Below are positions 47,626 to 61,281 of a DNA stretch of 64,000 nucleotides, in pieces. This DNA comes from Ptychodera flava. Lineage: Eukaryota > Hemichordata > Enteropneusta > Ptychoderidae. A program made the translations under genes and the position numbers. The DNA is taken from positions 38,170,293-38,234,292 of the forward strand of contig NC_091933.1 in NCBI RefSeq assembly GCF_041260155.1, in the 5' to 3' direction. The notes beneath the pieces are model-generated. The model was not told the origin of the DNA. It saw only the letters and a program-made list of their open reading frames with translations, and ran no database searches. Within the stretch, counting starts at the first letter, position 1. Each line of letters starts with the position of its first letter.

Positions 47626-48324
47626 TAACTACAACAATAACAATAACGACAATAATGATTACAAATATTATTATTATCATTGTGTTTATCTGTGTATCTA
47701 TGTATTTATTTGTCAATTCCCCCCCCCCCAGGTTAACCTGCCACAAAAACTAACCTCTGACACTTCCGCGTCATCGTCGCTTCGTTCGCTTCTCGTTGCC
47801 AACTGCTTTCTATAATACTTTCGCTCTATGGGACTTTTGCTTGGCTTCCTCGATACCCACTGAAATGAACAGTCATCTAATTGCTCGAAGCTTTTTCGGA
47901 AGCCCCTTCGATCCTTGAGCCAAGGGCTGTAAACTTCTCGTCTCTGGTCCATTTTCTGTTGTTCGAGTTCTCGTTTTTGCTTTTCTCCCATCGGCGGGTA
48001 CGTCTTGCTGTACTGCGTTTTCATTTTATGTGGAGGTGTTTCGGTGTTTCTCGAAGGTGTCCTGTCAACTTGTGAAAAACGTTCTGTGGTGACGTCATAC
48101 CGTCTGATTGGAGGGGTTATTTTTTCCATCGGCGGGGCGATGATTATTCGCTTTCGATTTCTAGGTTCTCCCCAAATCTTCCATTCCGTTCGGATTGCTT
48201 TAGTCTTGGCAAGATCCCGTTGCTTGTACAACTTAATCTGTTCTTCCAACGGCAGGAAATCAATGTTGTTGGGATTGAAGAGCCGCTGGAGCCCAAAATC
48301 AGCCCATGCGTCGTCTGTCATCAT
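42421..48324 (-). CDS. EF-hand protein, EFCAB12-like (seven exons, 596 aa)
   Basis: Seven minus-strand exons join in frame: 48324-47755, 47340-47245, 46120-45923, 45072-44919, 44713-44322, 43558-43333 and 42575-42421 (stop TAG). Phases are 0,0,0,1,0,1 and every junction has AG/GT signals. The 1791 bases give 596 residues. The N-terminal part (1-190) is charged and rich in Arg/Pro. Two EF-hands follow around residues 265-315 (MRADKNKDWKVNKTQF and LDTDENGELDYRKF), encoded by adjacent exons. A Ser/Arg-rich segment and a Lys-rich C-terminus (QQKSAKKKH) complete it. Size and paired EF-hands in the middle resemble EFCAB12, but that name is tentative. Both loops lack the usual acidic residue at position 12. 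An upstream non-coding exon is likely, since an acceptor lies 8 bases before the ATG. Confidence 0.75.
43333..43558 (-). CDS. EF-hand gene exon 6
   Basis: 226 bases, phase 0 in and 1 out, acceptor AATCAACAG, donor G/GTAGGT. A conserved-looking helix, KYKEDHVKEFRQVLIRCKQ, is followed by RNVPIDERMLEN. No pseudogene features are seen. Confidence 0.66.
43850..44150. mobile_element. Second copy of the GCGCCTCG-ended repeat
   Basis: Shares GGGGTCACCGTGCAAAGT, ACCGATATTTGACATTCA and a CGAAGGCGCATTCTACGTCA end with 62535-62858, same orientation. It contains a 16-base C run. It lies in the intron between exons 5 and 6 of the EF-hand gene. Confidence 0.55.
44322..44713 (-). CDS. EF-hand gene exon 5 (Ser/Arg-rich region)
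   Basis: 392 bases, phase 1 in and 0 out, with donor TTA/GTAAGT; the frame would otherwise stop at 44310. It encodes a low-complexity Ser/Arg segment (GESSRGSSRAQ) followed by an acidic stretch (GGEEFEEAVDLLEVPP) and a basic RKREKVFNKL end. Confidence 0.68.
44919..45072 (-). CDS. EF-hand gene exon 4 (second EF-hand)
   Basis: 154 bases, phase 0 in and 1 out, acceptor CCCGTAG, donor G/GTAATT. The loop has D, D, N, G, L and D at positions 1, 3, 5, 6, 8 and 9 but Lys at 12. The helix between the two hands (ARIQLSDNEVEELMMTL) runs directly on from exon 3. Confidence 0.74.
45169..45218 (-). pseudogene. Decayed copy of the start of EF-hand exon 4
   Basis: About 45 bases match the acceptor and first codons of exon 4 (CACCCTCAG, then GCTTGGAATTAA). 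The acceptor is intact but the third codon is now TAA, so it cannot be coding. Confidence 0.5.
45923..46120 (-). CDS. EF-hand gene exon 3 (first EF-hand)
   Basis: 198 bases, phase 0 both ends, acceptor CTAACCAAG, donor GAG/GTAAGT. It encodes the helix IADYIQRQRIRMIELFM and a loop with D, N and D at positions 1, 3 and 5 but Trp at 6 and Gln at 12, so calcium binding is doubtful. Confidence 0.72.
47593..47625. repeat. (ATC)n microsatellite
   Basis: Eleven ATC triplets in the first intron of the EF-hand gene. Confidence 0.9.
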
Positions 48325-48332
48325 CTTTGCTC
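47755..48332 (-). CDS. EF-hand gene exon 1 (N-terminal charged region)
   Basis: The exon begins after a probable acceptor (TTTCAAG) and the first ATG is at 48324. The open frame extends further upstream to 48546, but that part looks intronic: hydrophobic, with a pyrimidine tract before the acceptor. The donor is GAG/GTTAGT. The protein starts MMTDDAWADFGLQRLFNP. Confidence 0.68.
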
Positions 48333-51300
48333 CTTGAAATTCAAACGAACAGAGAACTATGCATTTAAAAGGCAAACATTTTCTGATATCGAGCGCACAA
48401 TTGAAGCCGCCGAGTAATGTATGATACAACAGCGACTTGATATCTTGGAGATTCGGTGTTATGTGATTGGGTGACAACATCACCGGCTGGGTGACGACAA
48501 CGTGTGATATGCTAATTAGGACGCTTAAGTCCCAACCCATGGACATGCGCTCCAGATTGTCTGTGAAATCTCAGTTGATCATGCATGCCGTTTTTGAAAG
48601 TCTGAATCAAAATGAGTAATATGATCTCTTAAATATTGACTATGCCACAGGGGACTTGGCATCAATTATGGGAACTGAGGTCGGAAAATGCGTACAAGTC
48701 TCTACATAGAATTCAAAAAGTCCGCCGGACAATTTTTGTACTTTCTTCATTTCAGACATTTATTTCTACTTAGCACAGGTCTAAATCACCAATTTATTTT
48801 CGCCCTAGCATTAGAATTGAAAAGTTCAGAAGGACTCAAGCAACGCGAGCGTTCTTTTATATCGAATAACAATGTACACTTTGTATAATAATGCACCAGA
48901 CCAAGAGCAAAATATACGTCGTCATATACACATTGAAAATATAGTTCATTAACAAAGAGGAGCGTGGTGCGGGCTTTAGGTTGGCACTGTCTATACAGAA
49001 ATTCACATTTGTACCTTTACCACAAGGTAATTTAAAAAAGATCATGATTCATAGGCCATAAATGCGTTTTGACTGGTCATGCAAAATTCACTTCCCCGTC
49101 AAAAGTTCCTTGAAGAAGAATGATAATCTATTTGCTTCTTTACGGCACACAAGTCACTGAGTCCAGTTCCATGTGAACTATATGGCAATTATCCTTTCAA
49201 CGTTTTGTCGTGTAAAGTGTTTGTTGACAATTTTTCTATGTGGCAAAATTTACGCATTTAAACTTTTTCACGGAGATTCACGTAGACTAATCGTTGTTGC
49301 ATTTTAAGAAAGCTGGAACAGTACTTTATACATATGAATGTTTGTGTACCAATATAGATGTCGTACAACCGATGTGAGCAACCGGATTGAGAGGCGAACA
49401 CGATAAGATGACCTTGGTTGACCCGGCACAGAAAGACAGGAAGAGGACGCCAAGTGATTGGTCAGTCCCCGACGATAAGTCTTCAGTCGAGTGCGGCACC
49501 TAGGCAACGCCTCTACACTATGCGGGTAATCAAACAAAGCACTCAAGGGTGGCCGGGCGTTCGCGGCGACGGCTGATCCCTATTAATACGATGCCCCTTG
49601 AAATTACCCATTAAAACAATTATTGATCTCATAGGACGATTTTTCAGTATCGATGCAAGGGTGTGAGGAGTTGTTGTCACCTTAACAACAACATAAAGCA
49701 ATGTCTTGCCTTTTCGATATCACAAGACTTCTTCAACAGACACGCTTGTAATTGATTCGTTGGATACCATGGACAGTGAAACGACCAGATAGCGTGTTCA
49801 GTGCTGTGATTGAAAAGCAAAGGGTGCGACCCCTTTCACGACCTTCAAACAGTCCGCTATTCATTTTATCGGACGGATGGCTTTGGTTATTCCTCTGACA
49901 ATGCTTTGTTCATTTCTCTGATATATGTCAACGCCAAAACGTCGCCAACAACGTAATTTAAAATGTCGGGCCTTTCTCTGTAATGTTGACGACATTTGCG
50001 CATTGCCTATTATCTGCAACTCAGAATCTGTATGTTATGACGTACTCAAAATCCATCATGGGATTTGTTCCAAATCACAACATAACGGGTTAGTAGACAA
50101 CAAAGAACCTCTTCATGGTACTGAACACAGTTTCGCGATGCTTTTTCCCTTTGTTATGAACAGCTTTCTACGACGAAGGCATGCGTAGATATCAGACCGT
50201 CATAGGACCCGTGGCTTTCCAACTCTACGAAAGTAGTAGAGGATCACACATATCAATATCAATCGACCTGACAACACAATGACGATTTAGAAAGCACAAG
50301 AGAATCGGTTTGTCTTGGCAAAGGATTGTGAAAGCACTCGGCTTTGAGTCAACAGACCGAAGATACAAAACAAACAGTCAAAGCTTACCTGAGAATACCG
50401 CCAGCTTATAGCTGACTATAGCCCAGGATTATGCAGATACGAAATCGATCTTTGACAGATTGAATCAAATTTGTATTCGGCTGGCAATTTTCTCCTGTCA
50501 CTGGCACGAAGTCCGAAATATTATACGACTTTAGAATAGTTCACTGACCATAATCGATGTGAAATTTGTGTTATTGTAGCGAGATACCCAGCAACAACGG
50601 TTCCCTTGATCGTCCGATGCTCCGCAACAGACGACCAGTACGGTCGTTTTCGACTCCAATACGGCCAGGTCGCGGAATCTTCAAATTCTACTGTACACTG
50701 GATAAGAGAGTCACCACAGTTGCTGTACAAAAAACGGGTTCGTCGTCTGTAATGAGAGATAAAATTCAGTAGTGGACATTCCTATGATTTCCACTCGTCA
50801 CCTTCTGTCCTGGTTCAGTCACGGTGATGGTCGTCACCACAGTTTGTTATCCGTGCTACGAACGGCCGTGTAGGGACAACCAATGGTGCACTGTGGGTAA
50901 ACTGCGCTCCGACACGCACGAACGCGAATTGAACAAACACATCGGACAGTCAACAAGATCATAGGTAGCCGTTACATAAGGGTGTCGGAAGGTAGGCGAA
51001 AACGAAAATTGGGCCAATTCTTTCCACAGTGATTTATCTTTTGAATAGCGTTTTAAGTCAATATACATATTGAATAATAAGTTTAATAACACACGTCGTT
51101 GTGCGCAAAATTGACATACCTTAGGTTGGGAATCTCACGTATTATATGACAATTCCCAACTATATTATAAAGTGATGCAAAGATTGCCACACGCTTTGAC
51201 TCTTTTCATGACAAGTTGCGTCATTTGAATATTATTATTATTGTCATCAAAGTAAAGTGAACATCCATTGTATCATTGTTTTTGACAATCATAATTACGC

Positions 51301-51794
51301 CATCATAGCCAACACGAGTACTATACCGTAGCAGTGCCCACATGGGCAACGCAGACTGGCCATCAAATCTGTAACGCCAACATACCAATGAAAGTACAGA
51401 ATAGCACAGCTAATATTTAAACACTACAGTTTACAGGGTATTGTTACCTTTTGCCACTCACATGGGCCCTCTTATTTCTAAGTTTAGTGCCTTCGTTGTG
51501 TGACAGTATTGTTTCATCGTCTCATCAATCACTTCTAATTCTCCTGGTGTCTCTCCTTTTTCTGAGCTTTGGCGAAAAAGTAAACACAGAGCAATAGATA
51601 CACACGGCCTTTTCAGCAAGAGAAGAGCTCCTGAGATTGGTAAATGATCTTGGAATTTGTTACGTAGTTTTCCTTTGAAGCTTTTGTTGCAGTTTGTGAT
51701 TTGGATAAGAAGGGATGACTCGAAATTGTTGGTCTGCTATGTCACCTTCATGATACAGGAACTATTTTTAAATTATTGCATGATCTCTTTATTG
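48333..51794. other. Upstream of the EF-hand gene, no further gene recognised
   Basis: A promoter or 5' exon of the minus-strand EF-hand gene is expected here, but no specific signal can be named. Short open frames have no family resemblance. Confidence 0.4.
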
Positions 51795-51944
51795 TATGTA
51801 TGTATGTATGTATGTATGTATGTATGTATGTATGTATGTATGTATGTATGTATGTATGTATGTATGTATGTATGTATGTATGTATGTATGTATGTATGTA
51901 TGTATGTATGTATGTATGTATGTATGTATGTATGTATGTATGTA

Positions 51945-51993
<49 letters not shown>

Positions 51994-52107
51994 GTAGGTA
52001 GGTAGGTAGGTAGGTATGTATGTATGTATGTATGTATGTATGTATGTATGTATGTATGTATGTATGTATGTATGTATGTATGTATGTATGTATGTATGTA
52101 TGTATGT
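51795..52107. repeat. Compound (ATGT)n-(GT)n-(AGGT)n-(ATGT)n microsatellite
   Basis: Four blocks in order: about 155 bases of ATGT, about 40 of GT, about 24 of AGGT and about 92 of ATGT. Open frames through it are not genes. Confidence 0.95.
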
Positions 52108-54544
52108 GTATCTATGTGTGTATCTATTAATCTGTTTTTCTAGCCGAATGTTGCTCTTTACGGTAAAATATTATTATAATCATCATTACATTTTTATTTC
52201 AGATTATAAAAATCCAATAAATAAATCGCATTGTAGAAGAACACTCTACTTTGGAAAATAATGTGTAAAGGGGAAACTACCTCTCTACCACATTAGTTCT
52301 GAGTATATGTCACATGTGCCACATCTCTGACTTCGTTTTATTTTTTCATTGTATTCATTTGATCTTACGCATAATGACCACCCGGACATTACAAGTCAAC
52401 CGACCACTTCACTTTGACCCACTAGAATTTGGGTATTTGAATGAGATTGGCATGAAAACTAAACCACAGACTTGTCGTGCTTTACAATGAAGCAGCCTTT
52501 GCATCTTCAACTCTGGCGATCTTCACTGTCCGAGTTGAAAATTAAGTAAACGTCGGGAGCGGCCCTTTATTTCTCGTTGCTTGACGATACAGTAATTCTT
52601 TGAAGGTAATTAATCATTTCCAGTGACAGAGGAAACTGCTGGTGAACATTGAAATGTGCAGGAAATATTAAATGGCAATGGTTGGCACTCAAATGTTGCC
52701 ATATCTACATCATTGAGACAGATTAAATCAGAGTAGAAAATCACGGCCTGATGAACACCTACGCTATTTAAACACTTTTTTCTCTGGCATAGCTGAAGTA
52801 TTATGGTTTTCGTATCATACGCCTTCTGAATAATCTTTACTTCGCTTCAAGAAGAACAAATATACAGCCAAACGGAAAAATCACGCAGGTGCAACGGACT
52901 ATACCGGCAACTCAGCATGCGCAGAATATCAGAAAGGCCCTGTTATGCTCTGGGGATATTTTTCGTTATTTTTATGCATTAGGGTCACATGATTTGCTTT
53001 TCCCCTTTATTAAAATAGCTCGTTATTCCTAAGTTGTCATTCTCCGGCTTCTCAAAATTCAGATTAATCGATTTGAAAGGTTAATTGTAACGGCTTGTAG
53101 AATCGACAGCGTCATAAAAGTACATTTACGATAATCATGACTCATGCTCTGATGAGAGAAGTCTAAATCAAAAATAAACACGATGCTTTGCATGTCGACA
53201 GTCTTTGATGACATGAAAAAGCAATAACAGACAGTTGACCCTTGACCTCAATGTGAGGTTCATGAAGGATATCTGCCCCGATTCCCTTTGCCTCATTACA
53301 TATTAAACGAATATGTTATGAGACATGCGCACTAGGACTGTCATGTATCGGATGAGGCATTCGGAAGTTGTGTTATCAAGGGTCGAAAACTACATTGTTT
53401 TCTCAGTGAAAAATAAAGAGTGTATGAATATTTATACTTTTTATCCGGGAGATAAGATAGAAGCTGAATTATCTCAATCTAACATTTTTGTCTACGTCTG
53501 AAAATAGTTATGTCGATGTGTCCGTGGATTCTGGCGCATAACTTTAAATATCAAATAAATAGTCACCACTCAGCAGTAATTTCCAATCGACAGGTGATGC
53601 CGCCCACGAGATGAAATATTTCATCAGTGAGTGGGCTGAAAAGAGTAATAGGAGTGAAAAAGGTCGCGTGGCGAGCACAACGCAACTCGGCTGTTGATGT
53701 CATTTCTCACAGCGATTCGGTTTTTAAAGATCAACGTGTATTCAGGGCCAAGAATGCTGCATTTCATTGCCAAGAACATTAAACGAACTACAACTCAGGC
53801 AGTATGTAGAATTCTTCAATAAATTATTCAAGTATCTCAAGAATTTCTAGCACGACAGCTGTAAGAGGTGACTCAACGTACATCTTCAGGTAATTATGCA
53901 TCAGACAGCGATGACATCATGCCTTATTTCGTGTTGTGTTAGGCTTGCGGCTGTGTGCATTTTGAGTGAAATCCATCATATTGTATCGTTTTATATTTCT
54001 ATTGACTTTGCAAAGTGACTCATTCAACCAAATTTTCCTTTCGTTTTATCTTTGCTTTCAACTCAAGGAAGCTCACTGTCGGTGATTGAAACCAGGATGG
54101 CATGGATGTGGAGATAGAGATTTATCCTTTTCTTTTCATGACATTGACTTTTTGCACGTAAGATGGGCCCATATCATCCAGGCACCTCATGACACTAAAA
54201 TGGGAAAACCCCGATTCCCTCCCTGCGTGCATGGCCTGGCCAGTGTGTTGAGAAGATAAATGTACGTGTTGCTAACTCTATACTTTACGCTCTTCAAAGT
54301 CTTTCATTCCTTCATGAACAAAAGGGAGATCTGAAAAATTGAGAATTTACCCAACAAGAAAGCTAACCCTTTCATATTTACTTTAGCCAAAATACGAACT
54401 TGTATTTTAACGTAGAAAGCACCCAGGAACAGATATTCGGACGCACATATAGTTTAATTCCTTTCGGGTCTACCACTTCAGGGGGTCTCGTTTAAAAGCT
54501 CTCGGACTAAGTCTTAGGTTTTTTGAAAATCGAAAAATTTATTT

Positions 54545-54735
54545 TTGTCCGTAGAGTTGAAGTATGGATGGTGGCCATGTTGAATTCCGAACATCGGTAA
54601 CTCTTATACTAGGAAATTTATTTCTCTTGTACCAGAATTCAATACACGGAGACCCCTGATTTTGAAAGAGAATGGTATAGAAGGTAGTAAAAATGCTTGA
54701 TCTTACATTTTCGTGGCGCTTACTAACTTAGGCCT
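54545..54735. mobile_element. Fourth, partial and inverted copy of the same repeat
   Basis: Shares ACATCGGTAACTC, GAGACCCCTGATTT, TTTGAAAGAGAATGGT and a decayed end (CGTGGCGCTTACTAAC) with the copy at 34430-34612. Confidence 0.5.
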
Positions 54736-55467
54736 AACACAAGTCATTTCCCGTCTTATTGGAGCATTAGGAGGCGTATTGGAGTTGTCGCTCTCTCATT
54801 TCATTCATTAAGTAAATAGATTTGCAATGATCAATTTGGAACTGTAAAAAACTTTGCATCTGTTCCTTCGAAATTGTTTACATTTCGTCACCGCATCTCA
54901 CAAAGTCGGCTCGTTGCTGACGCCCGAGACACAAGTGCTTCGCCTTTTTCCTGTTTCTAACCTCGACATTAAAGCGCGGGATACATCCGAGTCCTGTCCG
55001 ATAACGTTCAAGTTTCCACACCAACTCTACTTGCAGAAAACCTAGTTGGCTAGTTGTGTTGGAAAACTCATATTTACTCATCTACTTTATTAGCAAACGA
55101 ATATGCGGTGGACGATGAAAGCAACTGTCATCTTCTTGCAATGGGAGAGTCTGCCTGGAGGGGAGCTGGGGTTGGGAACGATGACGCAGACAAGGCAGAG
55201 TCGAGCGTTTTCCCCTGACATGTAGACTCAATTCACAACAGCTAGTTACAAATCCGCCACACCGAACTATGTATTTCGGATCGAATTTCAAGATTGGCTT
55301 TGTTTCTGTCATTAATGATACAAAATGTACATTGCGCAATGTCTCGGAAAAGAATCGACTAACTAGCATTCGTATCACGGCGGCCCGCGGCTTGGAACTG
55401 ATCATTTCCTCATAGGCCAGGGGACACTTTACAGGTGTTGAATCTGCCCTCGAAAATAATGCAGTTT

Positions 55468-55584
55468 CATTCATTCATTCATTCATTCATTCATTCATTC
55501 ATTCATTCATTCATTCATTCATTCATTCATTCATTCATTCATTCATTCATTCATTCATTCATTCATTCATTCATTCATTCATTC
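55468..55584. repeat. (TTCA)n microsatellite
   Basis: About 29 pure TTCA units. A shorter relative (60882-60905) lies 5 kb downstream. Confidence 0.95.
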
Positions 55585-56582
55585 TTTTAACGATTTTTCT
55601 TAATTATTTCACAACAAAAATCTTCAGGAATTTAACAAAGATCAATATTCGCATTACTTGACCGTTTGTCGAATTCTGCAAAGCTTGACGACGGGTTATT
55701 GCGCCTTCACAAACATGTGAATTAAAATTGCACATACTTAGACGTTTGTGTATTTTGTAATATTTTTGTTTCTGTTTGTAAAACAAAAATCCTGGTAATT
55801 AATACTGTTGAAAACACCCAGCATGCAGCTTGTCGACGTAGGCTGTGTAGGTATAAGGTCCAATATTAAATATAATGTATTAGGTGAATTGTAACTCCAA
55901 CTGCAACTCACTTCAAAAAATTGCATATTGCACACAAGAAGTTGTGTTGGCAAATCCGATGGTTTGTATTTAGAACTTTATAAGGGAAGTAAAAAAAAGA
56001 AATTATACTTTTTTGTGTATCAACATTATTAACAATATTATCAAAAATAAAAACTATTGGTTCTTACAGAATGATACAGAACAAAATATGCAATTTCCAC
56101 TGCTGTTTACATCTTAGTAAAGATCAAAACATATTCAAATTAATCTGATATGGTTCGCTTTTCAACGGATTTTTTTTTTCAATTTCCCACTACAGGGTTG
56201 ATGACACAACATGGGGAACCTGACACCCGGAACTGTCAAGATATCCCGGTTGATCCATTTACAAATGTTCCATAATCGTCATTTAAGTCTCAAACTTTTG
56301 GCGACATTACTATTGTTTATCTGGAAATTACTTGTCATAGCAACAGGAACTTGCCACGGCCCGAATGGTGTTGCCAAATGAGAAGCGCCCTCTTCGGCCT
56401 TCCTTCCATGTATACGAACGAAGTGCCTCTCACATTTCATTTTGTAATCGGAAACAGGATCACACTACATCACAGGGCCTCAAGGAGCGTTGTGTTGTAT
56501 TTATGTCTTCCTCGAGTCAGCCGAGGGTAGATTCCGTGGAGAAAAACGTCTCCTCCTGTGCTTAGAACGACATCCCCTCACC

Positions 56583-56675
56583 ATGGAAACGGCTGGTATT
56601 CTCTTTTGTGTCTTCTTCGGGATTTTCTGCCTCGAGTTCAGTTTGGTTGAAGTGATAGCCCGTGGAGACTTTACA
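56583..56675 (+). CDS. Signal-peptide exon
   Basis: ATG in a good context (ACCATGG), then 31 codons to ACA/GTAAGT. The product has a short N-terminus, a hydrophobic core (ILFCVFFGIFCLEF) and a polar end (VIARGDFT), as in a secretory signal peptide. Confidence 0.55.
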
Positions 56676-59600
56676 GTAAGTGCATACTCTTCAGTACGCT
56701 CGTAAACCCCTTCACAACCGCCGCAGGGAATGAATCGTTGTACACGCTGCTAGTGACTCATACATCTTTTGAATTTTTCTCTAAAGATAGCATGTTTTCT
56801 TATTCTTTGAGATACAAGGTCAACTAGATCGTCGAAGGAGCACGTAGCAGCATACGCTATGTTATTGAGCGTTAAATTTCCATGACTTTTATTTCCTTTC
56901 TAGTTTCCCCTTTCCAGTTTCAGGGCCCCGCGAACTCTTTCCTGGAAGTGGGACCCAACTTCGAGTTATAAGGTCATCGTTTAATGGAAATACGCCTCCG
57001 CTACATCGAAAGCTATAGCTAGCATCGTGTTCGACCAGAGGGCGAAATTATACAATATCAATGATACTATACACCAGCAATGTTCGCACGTTATACTGTG
57101 CTTGCGCTCCAGAACAAACAAAGTTGAGGGTTTTTTTCGAATGTTGAGGGCCTTGGAACTATTCAAATGAAAACACAAAGCGAATGCAACAAATTTATAT
57201 TTTTATTATAAAGAAAATCCGACCATCAGACTATTGGATCGATGTCTGCACAGCTTTCAGCGACCCGGAAAAGGCACTAACGTTGCGGTCAGAGATATTA
57301 TTCATGCCAGTACGTACATACAAGGCGTACTTGCACCGGCCAGATTTCTCAGTTTCAGGTCTCTATTCTTTTTATCAAGTACTTTAAAATGATACGTTAA
57401 TCTTATTCTAATCATGGCGGTTTTCATTTTTTAGTGTCAACTCGACCCGCACTCAAAGAATCATTACACGCGTCTTTATTGCTATTCATAAGTACAAGAT
57501 TGTTCCTTACTCGGTCCTTCTGAGAGTAACGAGATACACGTTTTTAGCTACTATAGACTATAGTCTATAGAAGCTATTGGGATGGGTATCCGTCCGGCGT
57601 CCGTCGTCAGTCTGTATGTATGTATGTATGTATGTATGTATGTATGTATGTCCGTTTGTGAGGCGTCCGTCCACTCAAATATCTTGAGAACCGCAGTACT
57701 TACTGATTTGATATTTGTTGTGTAGATGAAAAATATGATTTTGAGAAACTATTTTTTAAATTTTTTGATATAGTGGAAAATAGGCAAATTAATGCCAAAA
57801 AAGGTGTTTTTGGTAAAAAATCTTCTCCTTCATAACCGCTGGTCAGACAGCTTTGTTATTTGGTATACAGGTCCCTAGGGGTAACCCAACTTAGATTTGT
57901 TCAAATTGTGATGAAATATGCAAATGTGTATTTTTAAGGAATATTTTTGTCATTTTTGGTCAAAATTTGACTTACATTGTTGGAATTCTAGTACTGTATA
58001 AACCCTATCAATTCACCCAGAAAAAAATAACTAATATGATTTTAAATAATTGAATTTATTAGGAAATCATCAAAGCCAAAATAATTTTAGTGTAGAATTA
58101 TCAGAAAGTTCAACTTTTTTTGACAGTTCATAGTGAAATGCTTACCATCTTGGAGGATTAAAACATGTAAAGGCAACTTTCCTGAATCCCAACTTTGACA
58201 TATTCTGAACCGTCATTTATTGTGCCCTGTATGTTATCTAAAAGAAATTGCTCAAAATAGTCAATAGAGATAAAGATAGAGATAGAGAAAGTTCTAATTT
58301 CCATTTATGGTTGACTTGGTAAGGATAAAATAAAATTACTTTTTGAGGAAAAAAATAGAGTGGTCAAGTAAAAGAGTGGTCAAAGTGATAGGGTTTTTAC
58401 GGTAAAGCTGGGCTGAAGATTCTTCATGTGCTATTTATAGCAATTATGCAATCTGTGTAAACAGTGCAATGAAAGTTACATGATTCCTTATAATGCTTTT
58501 GATGACCTTGAACTTCTTAAGTTTCAAACATTTGTCTCTTCAGTGTGCTTTCTCTGAGTATGCACAGTCTCAACTTATTCAACAGAACTCACTTACAATG
58601 TTAATCAAAGATATCCACCTTTTTCATCAATACATCATTACATGTGTCACAAAAGGTTATTCTCTACAAAACACAGCAGAGCTCTGTCAACTGTTGAGTT
58701 GCTTGTTTTTTCAAAACCGCTGGTCAGACAGCTTTAAAATTTGGTTTACAAGTCCCGAGGATGACCTTAGTGAGATAATTTCATACAGACAGGAAATACT
58801 TAATTTTGTATCCATGTCTATAGTAGCTTCAGGGACTTTGGCCCTATGTTTTGGGATTATTTTTAATTTGGTTATAATTTGATATAAACTTGCAATCTGT
58901 AGTTTCTCAGAACCGGCGCGAGCGAGTAAGCGATTCAACCTTTCAGTTAAGAAAAGATGAATATTGTACAGTAAGTTTTACAATACGGTTTACTGTGAAA
59001 CAATAGAGTATCGTATGCTTTGTAAGCTATACTACCCAAGTTGCAGGTAGGGATATCGTTCATGTCAGTGAAAAAATATAACTATTTATCGAGTGCTTAG
59101 GCTGGGGATGAAATTATGCGTTTAGTTGAATCGTGCGCCTAATTATAACTTGACCCGGGTAATTTGTATCAGCAATTGGTGCCTCATTTACAGAAGTTTG
59201 GTTGTAAAGGACGTTCGTACATTGCAGTTTCCCTTGCTAGCCATCATGACACTAATTAGACTGGACAATCATGGCATTACAGAAAAAAGGCACCCGACGA
59301 TCCCAAAAGCTGTTTCTTCTATGGATTTTGAGTTATTATGGGTGATGTTGCAGTAGCATCGTTTAGTTTATATGTCGCATGCATCACTGCATCTATGTAA
59401 TATTATCTTCAGCGTTGTTTACGGAAACGTACTCCACGGTGCCACAACAGGTGCCACAACGCCTTCAGTGCCAAAACACGCTTATTTCACATGTAGCCTA
59501 ATCACTGCTACCACACACTGCTGTACGGTAACCTTGTGAACTTGCTTTCCCTTGAATTGTGTACTTTTCAAATTTGTAAACGAGCTAAGTTGGTTGGTAG

Positions 59601-61281
59601 GTTTCGGGGTGGAAGTTGTGCTGTAAATTTGAAAACAGGACCATGTCAACAGGGAACTGACGCGCCCTGTGCACAAGTAGGAAAGTTATTCGGTTATAGG
59701 CGCTCTTTCAGCTTGATCATTAAGTCAACGAATGTATCTTTAAATGCGTGGTGCTTTATCAGAGACAGCAATACGTCAATGACAATAATCGAACTTCGCA
59801 AGTTCTGGAAGAGGTCACTCATTTGAGTGATAAAAGATCGCTCTCGAAACCGAGCCAAATTTGACCAAAACATTTACTTTGTACATTTGCAAATATTTGA
59901 TATTCATCGTTGTTGATCCCCATTTTGAACGGTGCGTCTTGTCACTAGCACAGTTGATTACAAAAGTAAGGCAGATTTTCAAACATCAAAAATTTCCTTT
60001 TTCTGTCATCGTCCGCCCGCACGGCTCGTTAGCCAGACGGAAGTCTTCCACTAATCTGATTTCGGGAAACATCCAGCTGCTCGAACAGCAGGCCTTGGCA
60101 AGCGAAGATGTTTTTCTGTGTGATTTATTTTCAATATACCTCAGTCACGAGTACCAACAATAGTCGAGGCAAAGGTGGTTAAAGGAAGAAATTACATGGC
60201 GCATAGCAGATACTTACTGTCCATCGCGTTTTAATTGGTCGAGCTGAACCATGTGATGACCACAAATACACAGTAATGGTTTATTTGTAACGTGCCAGTG
60301 AATATGAATAATATCATAAACATCATAACTTTACAGCTACAACGTAAATTGTGATTCGTATAGAGATCGTAACCAATCACAAAATAAAATGGAGTACTTA
60401 TGGGCCAAGTTAAAACACTTTTTTCAAAAAGTCTCTGGATTTGCAAAATTTTTACACCGTGCGTGACAGTGGGTCGAGTATTGCACTACACGCTGTATAG
60501 TGAATACAACATTTGTGTGATACAAGTTCTGGGGCCCTGTTGTCTTTCATGTGGGAAATTTTCGTAAAATTTGACGGGTTTCTTGGATTTGTTGATAAAA
60601 TGTAATAGAAATAACAGATTCAGCCCTGATCTGACTCCGCTTGCTAAGCCTTGCCCGTTAATTTTTGGCTTTCCTCTCGCCCTTGCCCATAAATAATGTA
60701 AACCTTAATGATCAGGGCGTCCCACGTTATTTCTATAGTCTCATCCGGATCTGTCTATCGCGTATTGTCTATGCATCTTGTTATCGATTCCAACTTATCA
60801 TTCTGATTCCAACACCTTTACAGCATATCACAATACCCGTCCATGATTAACAAAACAAGCGAAGGTTGGTTTTGACTTTTTTATTCATTCATTCATTCAT
60901 TCATTTTATAAGTAGGTTAGAATTTGTATAGGTCATATTCAATCTTGTTTTTGAGGAGGATTGGAAAACTTTTATTACAGCCAGGGCCATTATTGTTTCT
61001 CGCGTGTGGCGGGCGGGGGGGGGGGGGCAGTCAAACAAGTAGCCAAATGTTGTTTTCCAGAGATCCCCTTTCAGAAAGCTAGTAGCAAAGACGTCCGCGC
61101 ATAATACCGCCACACCAGGACAAGATTCGCTGATACATAAACGTCACTGGTCTTTTTTCAGCTCCGAGCCAATATCTCTGGCGATTTGGAAAATTTCGCA
61201 CACCCTATGAACGATGAAGTCATGGGATACAATCGACAGCAATGTGTCGGTAGGTGTTATTCTCTCTCTCTCTCTTCTCTC

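Larger units (their letters stand above)
52108..56582. other. Spacer before the secreted-protein gene
   Basis: Contains the (TTCA)n tract and the repeat copy at 54545. The 130-codon minus-strand frame at 55082-55474 has neither splice logic nor recognisable domains and was not called. Confidence 0.4.

Noticed and set aside
47713..48546. Reading the EF-hand exon 1 frame as one 277-codon protein
   Set aside because: The frame passes through a good donor at 47754 and a probable acceptor at 48333; the spliced model continues in phase through six more exons.
55082..55474. 130-codon minus-strand frame
   Set aside because: No domain, no splice logic, composition like spacer; it ends at a microsatellite.
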